DNA from: Aquimarina sp. MAR_2010_214
GTDB taxonomy: Bacteria; Bacteroidota; Bacteroidia; Flavobacteriales; Flavobacteriaceae
Reading direction: 5' to 3'
DNA: 64,000 bases
Assembly: GCF_002846555.1 (NCBI RefSeq)
Contig: NZ_PJMS01000001.1
Span: 992,001-1,056,000 of the forward strand
This document shows positions 10,001-18,163 of the stretch, piece by piece (position 1 is the stretch's first letter; the number at the start of each line of letters is the position of its first letter). The position numbers and the translations under genes are program-made. The notes beneath the pieces were generated by a model that had not been told where the DNA came from, did no database searches, and saw only the letters and a program-made list of their open reading frames with translations.

Positions 10001-10728
10001 CATGGACACTAGAGAGAATTGTAGCTTTTGGTGGTGCTAATAACTCACCAGCATTAACCAATGCAACTGTTGTAATATATAGTGATAATGCAGGAGTTCC
10101 TGGTGATGAGGTATATAATAGTGGAGAGATTACTCCAATCTCTAATCCAACAGATACGAACCTAAACCTAATGCTTCCAGCAGCGGTAACATTAGAGAGT
10201 GGTAACTATTGGTTATCTGTTTATGCTAACTTAGCCTTTGGTGCTGGACAAGAACAATGGTTCTGGTCTTCACAAAATGGAGGAATTGGTCTGGAACCAC
10301 ATTTTAAAGATAATTTAGACTTATTTGGTACCGGTGCGACAGATTGGACACCAGTCTCAGTTGCACTTGGTAGAGATCCTCTTGATCAGGTATTCCAGAT
10401 TTATGGGATGGTAGATGATGGAGGTGCAGGTGAGCCTCAAGCTTCAGTAAATCCTTTGGCGGTAATTGAAGTGTCAAAGAACACTACAGCTTCTCCAAAT
10501 CCATCTAATGGGATGTTCTCATTTAATTTTAATAATACGACATTAAAATCTAATGGAAATACTTCTAGATCTATCGAGATCTTTGATTCCGTAGGGAATA
10601 AGTTGTTTTCAAATAATAATGTTGGTGATAATTCGACTTGGGATGCTTCAAACGCAAGACCTGGATTGTATTTCGCAAGAGTTACAGAAGGTGGAAACCA
10701 AAGTACTCTTAAACTTATTAAAAAATAA
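7039..10728 (+). CDS. Large secreted BNR/Asp-box (VPS10-like propeller) protein with T9SS sorting domain, about 1229 aa
   Basis: The ATG at 7039 gives a good signal peptide (MKTLLFYLKRSVWVVTLMGI..SVNSQQ); an in-frame TTG at 7009 would add 10 residues but falls inside a promoter-like TAnnTTTG. After a charged propeptide-like segment, Asp-box motifs recur (GLWRSTNGGDSW, IYKSINGGRSW, VHKSKDGGNSF, VFLTINGGDTW) with periodic 'xPxNxNxxxxG' loops, as in sialidase-type or VPS10 beta-propellers of the 'glycosyl hydrolase' annotation group. Residues of about 880-960 look like a cadherin/Ig-like domain (VTATLNGNTITLSF), followed by a galactose-binding-like section. The end (ASPNPSNGMFSFNF ... PGLYFARVTEGGNQSTLKLIKK) is a T9SS type A domain. 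No catalytic residues are assigned, so sialidase activity is not claimed. Role: probably surface or secreted binding/degradation. Confidence 0.9.
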   Translation: MKTLLFYLKRSVWVVTLMGIISSVNSQQLKTQADQKEKPGGHSLYKQSKIYDSKYGSKSDVKKVGDKALERMKWEFERLKDPNTNEIPFGIRDKEVNFSSKIAEGNDSKQSISNAAKSSKAGRFSYWKNRGPYNVGGRTRALAIDRTNENVILAGGVSGGLWRSTNGGDSWKKVTSRRQSPSITCIVQDPRPGKHNTWYYGSGERSGNSAGAGGAFFQGTGIYKSINGGRSWRLLEATNDNDVRAFSPFDLINSIVVNPTNGDIFVGTFNGVHKSKDGGNSFEEVLAGDFDNTAEVAVTSTGQIYATIDSGGNPNNGYFTATDGDVDTWTEISPELLPASYGRTVMGIDPSNENIVYFFTQNLSSGGPAFLFKYDATAATPEETWTDLSANLPTAIGGRVGNLNLQGGYNMIVKVSPADPNLMFVGGTNIYRSTTGFTTPAGQESWIAGYSPLNNVSVYPDQHPDQHALLFYPSNPNKVLSGNDGGVFVAEDVTTSTSAAEPVDWISLNNGYLTTQPYHVSFDPEPNSDDLLAGFQDNGTWFTSSTSSVEPWVEDFGGDGAYSAIADNGRTRYVSSQRGNVYRFNFDEAGEFQSFTRVRPAGANNLAFITPFILDPNNDNIMYLPAGNRIWRNNNLDEIPLFSNALATVNWVDLPNTDTPAGTTISSLDVSKYPVANRLYYGTNAGGIYRMDNANLDNQEVVDISTGKGLPEGFVNDINVDPSNSDRVIVTFSNYRVISVFLTINGGDTWTNISGNLEENADGSGNGPSVRSTAFFGSSQGFFGSRLQKVYAATSTGLYYTFRLNGERTRWIKEPFAIGNAVTDEVKTRKDGFIAVAAHGSGVYSARFPIFNELPESSLSVAYLLDDLLVAENSEDIEVDVTDLFVHSNGNPIDIEFTNSNPELVTATLNGNTITLSFAPDSLGKATIGLIATSGDEQVAEGFTVSVTELAIYEQIAGATSSLPSQFFVDFGGLVQSADDFIIPEGNTWTLERIVAFGGANNSPALTNATVVIYSDNAGVPGDEVYNSGEITPISNPTDTNLNLMLPAAVTLESGNYWLSVYANLAFGAGQEQWFWSSQNGGIGLEPHFKDNLDLFGTGATDWTPVSVALGRDPLDQVFQIYGMVDDGGAGEPQASVNPLAVIEVSKNTTASPNPSNGMFSFNFNNTTLKSNGNTSRSIEIFDSVGNKLFSNNNVGDNSTWDASNARPGLYFARVTEGGNQSTLKLIKK

Positions 10729-10746
10729 GTTGCAATAGTTAAATTT

Positions 10747-10778
10747 AAAAGGAGTTGAAAATTTCAACTCCTTTTTTT
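10747..10778 (+). terminator. Rho-independent terminator of the BNR-repeat protein gene
   Basis: Perfect stem AAAGGAGTTGAAA / TTTCAACTCCTTT followed by a T-run, 18 nt after the stop. Confidence 0.9.
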
Positions 10779-10789
10779 ATTTTTATAGG

Positions 10790-11251
10790 ATGAATAAAAT
10801 ACTATATATATTAATAGTAATCGGTTTATTTTCTTGCAAATCAAATAGCATTGCCCAGGAAAAGGAAACCAAAACCGAAAAAACTAAACCAAAAGTAGAA
10901 AAACCGAAGTTTAGTGATCTTCAAGATAATACGATCGATCCTAATACAGTGCATTTGATTGCAGTAATACAACATGTAACTAAAAATGTATCTATCTGTG
11001 AAAAAAGCTTTAAAACGACAACTACAGTAAAAGTAAAACAGATTATAAATTCTGGTTCGGGTATTGTAAATATGATTTCTTCAGGGCAGGAGATTACTTT
11101 TGGTTTTATGAACTCACCAGCAAATGATTTTGATACTCTAAAACAACGTATACCTAAGGATAAGGAAGTTTCTTTTACAATTAGAGAAAACCCATGTCCT
11201 GATATGAGTAAGACGGTGTATGAAGTTATTAGGTTTAAAACCAAGGATTAG
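10790..11251 (+). CDS. Small hypothetical lipoprotein, 153 aa
   Basis: MNKILYILIVIGLFSCKSNS is a lipoprotein signal (Cys16). It is followed by a Lys/Glu/Thr-rich linker (residues about 24-42) and a compact domain from about residue 50 with strands 'TVHLIAVIQHV', 'TTVKVKQIINSGSGIVNMISSGQEITFGF' and 'EVSFTIRENPCPD...YEVIRF'. The two Cys in the domain (ICEKSF and NPCPD) may pair. The pattern is like a small OB or beta-barrel domain, but the family is not recognised. Flanked by terminators on both sides, so it is a single-gene unit. Confidence 0.7.
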   Translation: MNKILYILIVIGLFSCKSNSIAQEKETKTEKTKPKVEKPKFSDLQDNTIDPNTVHLIAVIQHVTKNVSICEKSFKTTTTVKVKQIINSGSGIVNMISSGQEITFGFMNSPANDFDTLKQRIPKDKEVSFTIRENPCPDMSKTVYEVIRFKTKD

Positions 11252-11294
11252 AAGCTCAGACTTTGCAGTAGTATTATTTTAGAAAAACAACAAT

Positions 11295-11330
11295 AAAAAA
11301 GATACTGGTTTTCGATCAGTATCTTTTTTT
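11295..11330. terminator. Terminator between convergent genes
   Basis: AAAAAAGATACTG ... CAGTATCTTTTTTT hairpin, 44 nt after the lipoprotein stop. The A-run on the other side may also end minus-strand transcription from the zinc-ribbon gene. Confidence 0.85.
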
Positions 11331-11374
11331 ATGATTTAAATTTTATGGCTGCTAATTTCCTTTCAGGGGTAACA

Positions 11375-12478
11375 TTATTTCTCAGCAAACCAGACAATTA
11401 TTGCAATAATAATGAGTATAAGCAGTACAAAGAAGAATATTTTCCAGAAAGAGTAAGGTCTGCTACCAGAAATAGCTCCTGTTTGGCCATTGATAAAGAA
11501 ATTATACTTTTTACCACTAAAGCGATAGGCACTAATATATACCGGAAGCAGAATATGCTTAAAAGTCTCTTCACTTAAACTCATATCTATATGATGTACT
11601 CTTTGGGTATCTCCTCCTATATCACGTTTGGCCCAGAATGTAGCAATACGTTCGGCTTCTTTAGTAGATGATAAATGACCATCTTTTAATGGAATAGTAT
11701 ATTTTTCAGTAACAAAACCTGCTAAAAAATTCGTGTTAAATGGTACAAGAGCGTCCAGATTCCAATTTGATATTTTCCTTGGCACAGGATTTTTATTTTG
11801 ATGTGATGCTTTAATTAAAGTATCATCAACAAAACCACTTACGTTTCCACTTGCCGAAGACCATCTTGTTCTACGTTCTTGTCGAGTTCTGGTAACAGAC
11901 TTACCATTTACCGTTGTTGTATACGGAACGCTAACATAATAATAATCTCCACGTTGTCCTGTGTAATTAGCATACAATTGAGCATCAAAGGTCCAGTATG
12001 GCAAATAGAGGCCTTTGGTATTTTGAGGATCTAATGCTGCTTTTTTAAGATTATTCGGGGCAAACCATAACCCTTTTACCCATTTAGAGAATATCTGATG
12101 TGATTTTTTCTGATCAAATTGAAAAGGAAGAACTGCCCCGGGTAATATCCAATCTTCTTTATATGCATCTTCTATAATCAAAGGCATTGTGCAATACACA
12201 CAATGTAAAGATTTATAGTTTTCTTCGATATGTTGGTTGGCACCACAATTTTTGCAATGCAGCATCATGATTTCTTCAGAATGCGATTGAGAGCCCATTT
12301 CTTCGAGATAGGGATTAAGTTCTAATTCTTGAAACCCATCTTGATCATGTATGATGGTTTCATGATGTCCGCAATACTCGCAAGTAATCTCAGTCGTTCC
12401 AGGTTTATATTTTAATTCTGCACCACAATTAGTACAGGATTTTTTACGTTCTGAAACTGCTTTTTTTTCTTCTTCCAT
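11375..12478 (-). CDS. Zinc-ribbon protein with C-terminal membrane anchor, 367 aa
   Basis: Two zinc-ribbon units are at the N-terminus: CTNCGAELKYKPG..CEYCGHH (about residues 15-38) and LHCKNCGANQHIEE..LHCVYCTMP (about 74-100). A central region of about 200 aa with 'LPYWTFDAQLYANYTGQRGDYYYVSVPY' and 'LLPVYISAYRFSGKKYNFFINGQTGAISG' is typical of the group often labelled TFIIB-type zinc ribbon or 'PriA-superfamily' protein in automatic annotation. The last 30 residues (FFFVLLILIIIAIIVWFAEK) form one transmembrane helix, so the protein is a tail-anchored cytoplasmic protein. It lies just downstream of an SPFH/GYF gene on the same strand, separated by a REP-like element. The pairing resembles YdjG/YdjI next to PspA in Bacillus envelope stress; that link is inference. 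Confidence 0.8.
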   Translation of the reverse strand: MEEEKKAVSERKKSCTNCGAELKYKPGTTEITCEYCGHHETIIHDQDGFQELELNPYLEEMGSQSHSEEIMMLHCKNCGANQHIEENYKSLHCVYCTMPLIIEDAYKEDWILPGAVLPFQFDQKKSHQIFSKWVKGLWFAPNNLKKAALDPQNTKGLYLPYWTFDAQLYANYTGQRGDYYYVSVPYTTTVNGKSVTRTRQERRTRWSSASGNVSGFVDDTLIKASHQNKNPVPRKISNWNLDALVPFNTNFLAGFVTEKYTIPLKDGHLSSTKEAERIATFWAKRDIGGDTQRVHHIDMSLSEETFKHILLPVYISAYRFSGKKYNFFINGQTGAISGSRPYSFWKIFFFVLLILIIIAIIVWFAEK

Positions 12479-12516
12479 TTAGGAATTAATAATACTGGAT
12501 GTTATATAGAATAGTT

Positions 12517-12572
12517 CCTTCTCCCACTTGGGAGAAGGTTAAGTCCCGCTCCAAAATTAATTTTAGGACGAG
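12517..12572. repeat. REP-like double hairpin between the SPFH and zinc-ribbon genes
   Basis: 12517-12538 is a perfect palindromic stem CCTTCTCCCA/TGGGAGAAGG with a 2-nt loop. It is followed at about 12551-12571 by a second AT-rich palindrome (TCCAAAATTAATTTTAGGA type). The GC-rich first stem stands out from the local AT-rich background and has no T-run on the downstream minus-strand side, so it reads as a REP/MITE-like unit or an mRNA-processing stem inside a two-gene unit. Confidence 0.55.
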
Positions 12573-12582
12573 TTTTTGTTTT

Positions 12583-13719
12583 TTAATTTCCGGGTAATGG
12601 AGGAGGAGTGCTTCCGCCTAGAAATGATTTTAGCTCTTCTACATCTTTTAATGCAACCCAGTTATCCATTCCTTGTTTCCATACCAAAGAATCTTTATTT
12701 ATAGTTCTATTGGCAAATAGTGCTTTTAATTGCTCAAAGGATACGGGCCCTGCTTGTTGTCCGTTTTGAGCATAAAAATACTGTACTTGCACTGGCATTG
12801 GTGGTGGAGCTACTGGAGGAGTTTGTTGAGGTTGTACTTGTTGTTGTCCTCCCATTGGATTCATCATGCCTCCCATTTGTTGAGCCAGAACAAATCCCAT
12901 TCCCATTCCCATTCCGGCTCCTGCTGTACCTCCTTCATTAGCCGCTGCAGCTTCAATAGCTTTAGCAGTCTTAAATTTGGTTAATTTGTCTAGATCAAGC
13001 TTATCAATTCTACTATACTCAAATATCTCTTTTTTCAACTCCTCTGGCATAGAGACATTCTCGATAAAGAATTTTTCAAGAGAAATACCCACAGCGTTAA
13101 ATTCGGGTTGCATTACATCAAGACAAGTCTCAGATAATTCTGTAGTATTAGCGGCATATAGCTCGATAGGTAAATTAGCTTCACCAACCGTATCAGTAAA
13201 TCGAGTAGAGATTAAACTTTTAAGATGTTCATTGATCTCGAAATTAGTGAAATTAGCATCTGTTCCTACAATATCAATTATAAATTTACCGGCATCATTA
13301 ATCTTAAACGCATAGGTTCCAAAAGCACGAATTTCTACAAGTCCAAAACGATCATCGTTTAAGGTAATTGGGTTTTTGGTTCCCCATTTCTCATCAGTAA
13401 ATAAATGTGTATTTACAAAATACACTTCAGCTTTAAAAGGACTATTAAATCCATATTTCCAACCTTTCAATGTGGTTAAAATAGGTAAGTTTTGTGTGTT
13501 TAAGGTATATGTTCCGGCAGTGAATACATCTGCCAGTTGTCCTTCATTAATGAAAACTGCAGTTTGGCCTTCTCTTACGATAAGCTTAGCTTCATTTTTA
13601 ATTTCATTTTGATATCGTTCAAACCGATGCACAATAGTATCATCGGTATAGTCTAACCATTCTATGATATCTATAAATTCGTGGCTAAGCTTATTCTTTA
13701 TTTCGTCAAAAATTCCCAT
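12583..13719 (-). CDS. SPFH-domain protein with C-terminal GYF_2 (DUF4339) domain, 378 aa
   Basis: Flotillin-like scaffold of the 'virion core protein'/YdjI type. The start is set at MGIFDEIKNKLSHEFIDIIE (ATG at 13719), a conserved beginning for this group; an ATG 126 nt upstream would add an unlikely leader. SPFH core about residues 30-250 (AVFINEGQLADVFTAGTYTL, WGTKNPITLND). Then comes an Ala/Gly/Met/Gln/Pro-rich linker (GGTAGAGMGMGMGFVLAQQ, PQQTPPVAPPPMP), and finally a GYF_2 module (QVQYFYAQNGQQAGPVSFEQLKALFANRTI...DSLVWKQGMDNWVAL). There is no transmembrane helix, so membrane recruitment would need a partner; the tail-anchored zinc-ribbon protein downstream is the obvious candidate. Likely role in membrane organisation or stress, by family. 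Confidence 0.85.
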   Translation of the reverse strand: MGIFDEIKNKLSHEFIDIIEWLDYTDDTIVHRFERYQNEIKNEAKLIVREGQTAVFINEGQLADVFTAGTYTLNTQNLPILTTLKGWKYGFNSPFKAEVYFVNTHLFTDEKWGTKNPITLNDDRFGLVEIRAFGTYAFKINDAGKFIIDIVGTDANFTNFEINEHLKSLISTRFTDTVGEANLPIELYAANTTELSETCLDVMQPEFNAVGISLEKFFIENVSMPEELKKEIFEYSRIDKLDLDKLTKFKTAKAIEAAAANEGGTAGAGMGMGMGFVLAQQMGGMMNPMGGQQQVQPQQTPPVAPPPMPVQVQYFYAQNGQQAGPVSFEQLKALFANRTINKDSLVWKQGMDNWVALKDVEELKSFLGGSTPPPLPGN

Positions 13720-13913
13720 TGATGAATTGATTTTAAATTTGTGTTCTAAAGCTACAAAATTGAATGGTTGATGAAAAATTTTTTTCGGCCAATCTGAAGT
13801 AGATAGAATATAAATAGAAATCTGAATTTTTAATTCTGAAAACAATGTTTTTGCAGCACAGTTGTTACAAAGACATTGTTTTAAAAATTAACTAGATTAA
13901 ACATTAGGAAATA

Positions 13914-15341
13914 TCACTTAAGGAAACTATCCATCAATATTGTAAATCTGCTTCTAGATGGAATGTTAGTGATTGCATCAATAGTTGGGTTAAGTGTTGC
14001 TGTTCCTTCAACATCATCTAATTGGAAAACTTTTGCATCGTTTCCAATACCTATTTGAAGTTCTTCAATGTCAGTGATATAGAAGTACGCAGTATTAACA
14101 TGTCCACTGATGGATTTGTACTGCAACGTGATCGTTTTTTGCCCATCTGGGCCAGGAGGTGCGGTGATGTAATATCTTGCAGCTTCATCATGAACTGTTG
14201 GGTCGTCAATTACTGTTTCATAATTGTGGCCTATCATTACAAGAAGTGTCCCTTGTTCTGCATCTCCTGGTGAGGTAACGATTCTGGTAGTAGAAGGAAT
14301 TCCTAGTATTAAACGATCAACACCGGTATCAGACCATAGTGCATTTCCCCATGCTCCTCCTCCAAAAAAATTAGGACCAAGCCATGTATTAGGTTGTTGA
14401 TTTACTTCATCTACATGCCAGACAAAAAGATCTCCGCCATTTCCACCAAAGACTCTAAAGTCACGTGCATTCCCTCCAATAACAACAATATCTGTCCCGT
14501 CATAAGTATCCAGCGTATCTGTTCTACCATCGTTTCCATTTCCGGCGTCTACTGCTGCTCTTTCCCAGTTATTTACAAAAATTAAATCATTTCCAGGACC
14601 TGTATGAATACTGGTGGTTATAATATCATATACCCCTGGATTTAGTACTTCTGCGCTTCCAATAATTACTAGATCATTATCATGCTGGTGGCCTGTTGCG
14701 CTAGAACCTGTTCTGACTGTTGCTGAATGGCTATGACGAAACCTTAACATATCTGGGCCATCGCCAAAATTTGCAGGATCTCCATAAATAGGATTGCCTG
14801 CCGAACTAAAAGAACCTTGTAATCCTAAATCAATAATATCAGTACCTGGTGAACCATAAAATAGTTCTAGATGTGAAGTCACATCAACCCCAGTAATTAT
14901 GTTGCGATTGAGTCTCCAACCAAATTCTTGGTTAGAAAAATCAACAAGTAGGTCAAAGTTTCCTACAGAATTTGAAAACCCTCGCCAATTTGCCAACAAT
15001 GAGGTTATGTTCCAATCCCATTTTCCGGGAGGCAAAATAGGAGAAGCTTCTCCTTCCACAGTATGTCCATCAAAATAAATCTCGTCGTAAAGACCATCAA
15101 GAGGGAAATCATTAGTGGTAGGTTCCCAGGAACCATCCCAAGAATATGCATTGTGTTTCAATGGCCAATTGGTACCGAAATCATCAATAATATCCGAATT
15201 GGGAACCTCATCTATTAAAAAAGATTCATCTGTACAACTCCCTGTGAATACAATTATAAGGAGACAGAAATATTTAATACTATTTTGCTTTACGTAAACC
15301 TTCTTTAAGGTAGGTTTTGTGTCGGTAAATTTAATTCTCAA
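13914..15341 (-). CDS. Large lipoprotein with RTX-like Gly/Asp repeats, about 475 aa
   Basis: Open from an ATG at 15458, but the lipoprotein signal (SIKYFCLLIIVFTGSC) would then lie about 70 residues in. The TTG at 15341 puts the lipobox Cys near residue 36 and is preferred; start uncertain. The mature protein has a repeated Gly/Asn/Asp pattern: GPGNDLIFVNN, AAVDAGNGNDGRTDTLDTYDGTDIVVIGGNARDFRVFGGNGGDLFVWHVDE, close to hemolysin-type (RTX) calcium-binding turns, though without a strict nonapeptide. The C-terminal part (YFYITDIEELQIGIGNDAKVFQLDD) resembles the ends of such beta-rolls. Probably a surface-exposed calcium-dependent lipoprotein; the partner is unknown. Same strand as the hydrolase lipoprotein upstream. 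Confidence 0.65.
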   Translation of the reverse strand: MRIKFTDTKPTLKKVYVKQNSIKYFCLLIIVFTGSCTDESFLIDEVPNSDIIDDFGTNWPLKHNAYSWDGSWEPTTNDFPLDGLYDEIYFDGHTVEGEASPILPPGKWDWNITSLLANWRGFSNSVGNFDLLVDFSNQEFGWRLNRNIITGVDVTSHLELFYGSPGTDIIDLGLQGSFSSAGNPIYGDPANFGDGPDMLRFRHSHSATVRTGSSATGHQHDNDLVIIGSAEVLNPGVYDIITTSIHTGPGNDLIFVNNWERAAVDAGNGNDGRTDTLDTYDGTDIVVIGGNARDFRVFGGNGGDLFVWHVDEVNQQPNTWLGPNFFGGGAWGNALWSDTGVDRLILGIPSTTRIVTSPGDAEQGTLLVMIGHNYETVIDDPTVHDEAARYYITAPPGPDGQKTITLQYKSISGHVNTAYFYITDIEELQIGIGNDAKVFQLDDVEGTATLNPTIDAITNIPSRSRFTILMDSFLK

Positions 15342-15621
15342 ATTATCTAATTTTACCCAATTTTGAATGTAGTGAACAAAGTTCTTTAGTAAAAGAAGTC
15401 GTAAACCTTTATGATAGTGATACTCAATTCGGGAAAAAATGCCTGTAAAGTATTTCATTGTTTTAATCTTATTTTTAGTTTAAACACTCTCTAACTCTTG
15501 ATCGAATTAGAGAGTGCGGGGATATTTAATAACCCAGATGGGGAATTAGAAGATTGGAAAACATTTAAAACGGCATAGTGATATTGAATTCAAAAAATAT
15601 ACTACACAAACTACTTCTGGG

Positions 15622-17214
15622 TTACTTATAAAATTCTAAATTATCAATCATAATTGCGCCAGTTTCATGACCTGGAACATCAAATACGAGGAATACTTCT
15701 TTTATATTTGAAAGATTAATAGCGTTACCAAATGCACTTAATGGGATGAGTGTACTGGCCATGGCACTTTTTGTAAGTTTAGAAACAGGTGTTTGTAAAG
15801 GAAATATAGTACTACCGCTGTGTTTTATTGGATAAGGGATCACACCAAAATCACTAAGTTTCACTTTTTTTGAGTAGGTGCCTTGTTTATCCTTAAGCCT
15901 GATGTAAAAATCCTGCTCTTTATCTGTGATATTATATATGTTCTTATAAATTTGAGATGCTCTAATACTTAGAAACGAGTAGGATGACAAATTATAAGAA
16001 GAAGGGTATTTAAATTTTACAAACGAACTCCCTACATTTCTTTCGGTCCATGTTATTCTCATTGCCTTAGTATGATGAGGTGAGTAGGGGCGAAGTTTCC
16101 AACTATTTCCTACCTTCATTGTATTAATTCCACTAGAAGACTTAACAATAGCTCCTCCTTGATAATTTTGGGTGGCGGAATTGTTTTCGAAGTTGGCAAG
16201 TACACTTTTTTTGGCATCTGTATGTTGTTGATAAAACTTGGATACATCATCTACAGGCATATTAGATGGTCTTCTTTGATATTTAAAAAACTGATCGTAT
16301 TGTTGATGATTTTCAAGATACAATTTCAGATGTGCCAAAATATAAGCATTGATCACTTTATTTTGATTAACACCGCTGTATTGATAATTAAGAGATTGCT
16401 GACTCCTATCGGTATACATAGTATGACGTCCATCTTTAAAAAAGATCATGTCCTTTGCAGGAAATAGGTTGCTAAAAGTTGATCCTTCCGTAGAGCACTC
16501 ATCATAAAATTTAAAGCCACTTTGCTCTCTTCCGTCAAAACTTTTTGCCCCATATCTATCCTCATCATTTCCAGAGTATATGACCAATAATCCTTTTATG
16601 GTATTAATAAGGTTATGTTTTACATTCATATCATGTTGAAGTGCGGGAGCTAGTGATATTACAGATTTCACGTTTTTACCAGTCGTGGTTTCGAGATCAT
16701 CGGCGAATCTTACTACTGCACCACCACCCATGCTATGTCCTATAAGTGCTATCGAATTAGTTAGTTGTGGATATTGATTAAATAACAAATTAATATGCTT
16801 TGTCATTTCTGTATTTACACTCAGATCATGTTTACCAGAATCCCATTGTATACTAGCACTGGCAATACCATGTTTGGCGAGGTGTCTTTGTAAAACGTCA
16901 TATTCATCGTATACAAATCCATTTCCGTGCATGATTAATGCGAAAGGGTAATTAGAAGGGCCACCGACAGGCATGTAATATTTACCCTTATGCTCTTCTT
17001 GGTTTTGTGTAAAAAAAGAATATTTTTTAGCTTTATAGTTATAGGGTCCATCAGATATAATTGGAGGAAGGGGAGCGTCAAAAATTAATCCTTTATTTTC
17101 GACTAAGTTTTCATTTTCTAATACCATATCCTCATCGTAGCTACACGAATAGAATAAGAAGAAATAGAGCATTGTTACAACTCCTGCTAAATTAAATTTG
17201 ATTTTGTTTTTCAT
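15622..17214 (-). CDS. Alpha/beta-hydrolase lipoprotein, 530 aa
   Basis: The start at MKNKIKFNLAGVV (ATG at 17214) gives a lipoprotein signal ending LFYSC; an ATG nine codons upstream is possible. The catalytic part (about residues 70-330) has YPFALIMHGNGF (oxyanion strand), the nucleophile elbow IGHSMGGGAV, an acid-strand region LLVIYSGNDEDRYG and a late His in KDGRHTMYTDRS, as in chlorophyllase/PET-hydrolase-like or dienelactone-hydrolase-like enzymes. The C-terminal about 180 aa form a beta-sandwich of carbohydrate-binding-module type (MRITWTERNVGSSFVKFKYPSSYNLSSYSFLSIRAS ... EVFLVFDVPGHETGAIMIDNLEFYK). Likely an extracytoplasmic esterase or lipase with a binding module. It lies downstream of a LytTR two-component pair on the same strand and after a palindrome at 17295-17326, so it may be a target. 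Confidence 0.8.
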   Translation of the reverse strand: MKNKIKFNLAGVVTMLYFFLFYSCSYDEDMVLENENLVENKGLIFDAPLPPIISDGPYNYKAKKYSFFTQNQEEHKGKYYMPVGGPSNYPFALIMHGNGFVYDEYDVLQRHLAKHGIASASIQWDSGKHDLSVNTEMTKHINLLFNQYPQLTNSIALIGHSMGGGAVVRFADDLETTTGKNVKSVISLAPALQHDMNVKHNLINTIKGLLVIYSGNDEDRYGAKSFDGREQSGFKFYDECSTEGSTFSNLFPAKDMIFFKDGRHTMYTDRSQQSLNYQYSGVNQNKVINAYILAHLKLYLENHQQYDQFFKYQRRPSNMPVDDVSKFYQQHTDAKKSVLANFENNSATQNYQGGAIVKSSSGINTMKVGNSWKLRPYSPHHTKAMRITWTERNVGSSFVKFKYPSSYNLSSYSFLSIRASQIYKNIYNITDKEQDFYIRLKDKQGTYSKKVKLSDFGVIPYPIKHSGSTIFPLQTPVSKLTKSAMASTLIPLSAFGNAINLSNIKEVFLVFDVPGHETGAIMIDNLEFYK

Positions 17215-17294
17215 GGTTGTAAGTTTTAAGATTAAGGTCAAACTTAAAGCTACTTGAAAACAATGATGGGTAGAAATTAATAACCATATGGTTT

Positions 17295-17326
17295 CAATTG
17301 ATAGATATAGCTTATCAATTGATAAG
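17295..17326. promoter_or_regulatory. Nested palindromes upstream of the hydrolase lipoprotein gene
   Basis: CAATTGATA at 17295-17303 pairs with TATCAATTG at 17313-17321, and CTTATCAATTGATAAG at 17311-17326 is itself a perfect 16-bp palindrome; thus a half-site occurs three times. It is about 80-110 nt upstream of the hydrolase start and downstream of the response-regulator stop. Candidate operator; a weak terminator role is possible but there is no T-run. Confidence 0.45.
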
Positions 17327-17395
17327 ACAACACATTAATCGAAATATGAATTCATTTTGGATATGCAAATAACAAGAATACTTTTTGTTGTACAA

Positions 17396-18151
17396 TTACT
17401 GTAAATGACTCATGGCAATGAGAAACTTCTCTTTTTTACTTTTAGAAATGTTAATGATATCATTATTATTCATCATAATATAACCTCCATCTGACTTCAC
17501 AAATTTTTTAACTTCTTTTAAATTGATCAAAAAACTATTATGTGTTCTCATAAATTGTTGTTCGATCAATAAGTTTTCATATTCTTTGAGATGTTTGCTA
17601 ACCAATAGAGATATATTATCTTTAAGAATAAAGGAAGTGTAGGCACCATTGGCTTTACAATAAATAATATCTTCTACATTAATAAACTCTACACTATCGG
17701 CTGTAGAGAGACATATTTTATTAAATTTAGGTTGTTGAAGTTTGAGATTTTCTATTAATGTTTCTAATTGCCTTTTATAAATTGCTAGGCTTTTCTTTTT
17801 CTTTGCCTTTTCTACAGCATTTTTAAGTTCTTCAATACCAATTGGTTTAAGTAAATAATCTAAAGATGAAAATTTTATAGCTTGTATAGCATATTGCTCA
17901 TAAGCAGTGGTAAAAATTACTTCAAAATTTATAGTGTCGATTTGGGTTAATATGTCAAAACCTATTCCTGTTTGTAGTTCTATATCCAAAAAGACAATAT
18001 CGGGTTTATAATTTGAAATTTTATCGACAGCGTCTGTTACAGAATTTGCAGTGGTTACAACGGTGGTCTCCAAGCAAAACTCTTCAAGTAATTTTGTTAA
18101 GGTCTCTCTACTGTGCTTTTCATCATCTACAATTATTGCTGTTAGGCTCAT
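17396..18151 (-). CDS. LytTR-family response regulator, 251 aa
   Basis: Cytosolic DNA-binding regulator. Receiver domain residues 1-115 with the acidic pair Asp9/Asp10, phospho-acceptor Asp56 (DIVFLDIEL), a Thr at TTAY (81-82) and Lys102 (YLLKPIG). LytTR DNA-binding domain about residues 145-251 (ICLSTADSVEFINVEDIIYCKANGAY, LLVSKHLKEYENLL, FMRTHNSFLINLKEVK), typical of LytR/AlgR regulators, which bind paired direct repeats. It follows the sensor kinase gene by 12 nt, so the two form an operon and a cognate pair. Confidence 0.95.
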   Translation of the reverse strand: MSLTAIIVDDEKHSRETLTKLLEEFCLETTVVTTANSVTDAVDKISNYKPDIVFLDIELQTGIGFDILTQIDTINFEVIFTTAYEQYAIQAIKFSSLDYLLKPIGIEELKNAVEKAKKKKSLAIYKRQLETLIENLKLQQPKFNKICLSTADSVEFINVEDIIYCKANGAYTSFILKDNISLLVSKHLKEYENLLIEQQFMRTHNSFLINLKEVKKFVKSDGGYIMMNNNDIINISKSKKEKFLIAMSHLQ

Positions 18152-18163
18152 AATTAGAAAATT

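Noticed and set aside
7039..10728. Calling the BNR-repeat protein a sialidase
   Set aside because: Asp-box motifs are structural; the arginine triad and Tyr/Glu nucleophile of sialidases could not be identified.
12720..13315. Several plus-strand ORFs opposite the SPFH gene
   Set aside because: They lie fully inside a well-supported minus-strand gene and show the low-complexity mirror of its Gly/Gln/Pro linker.
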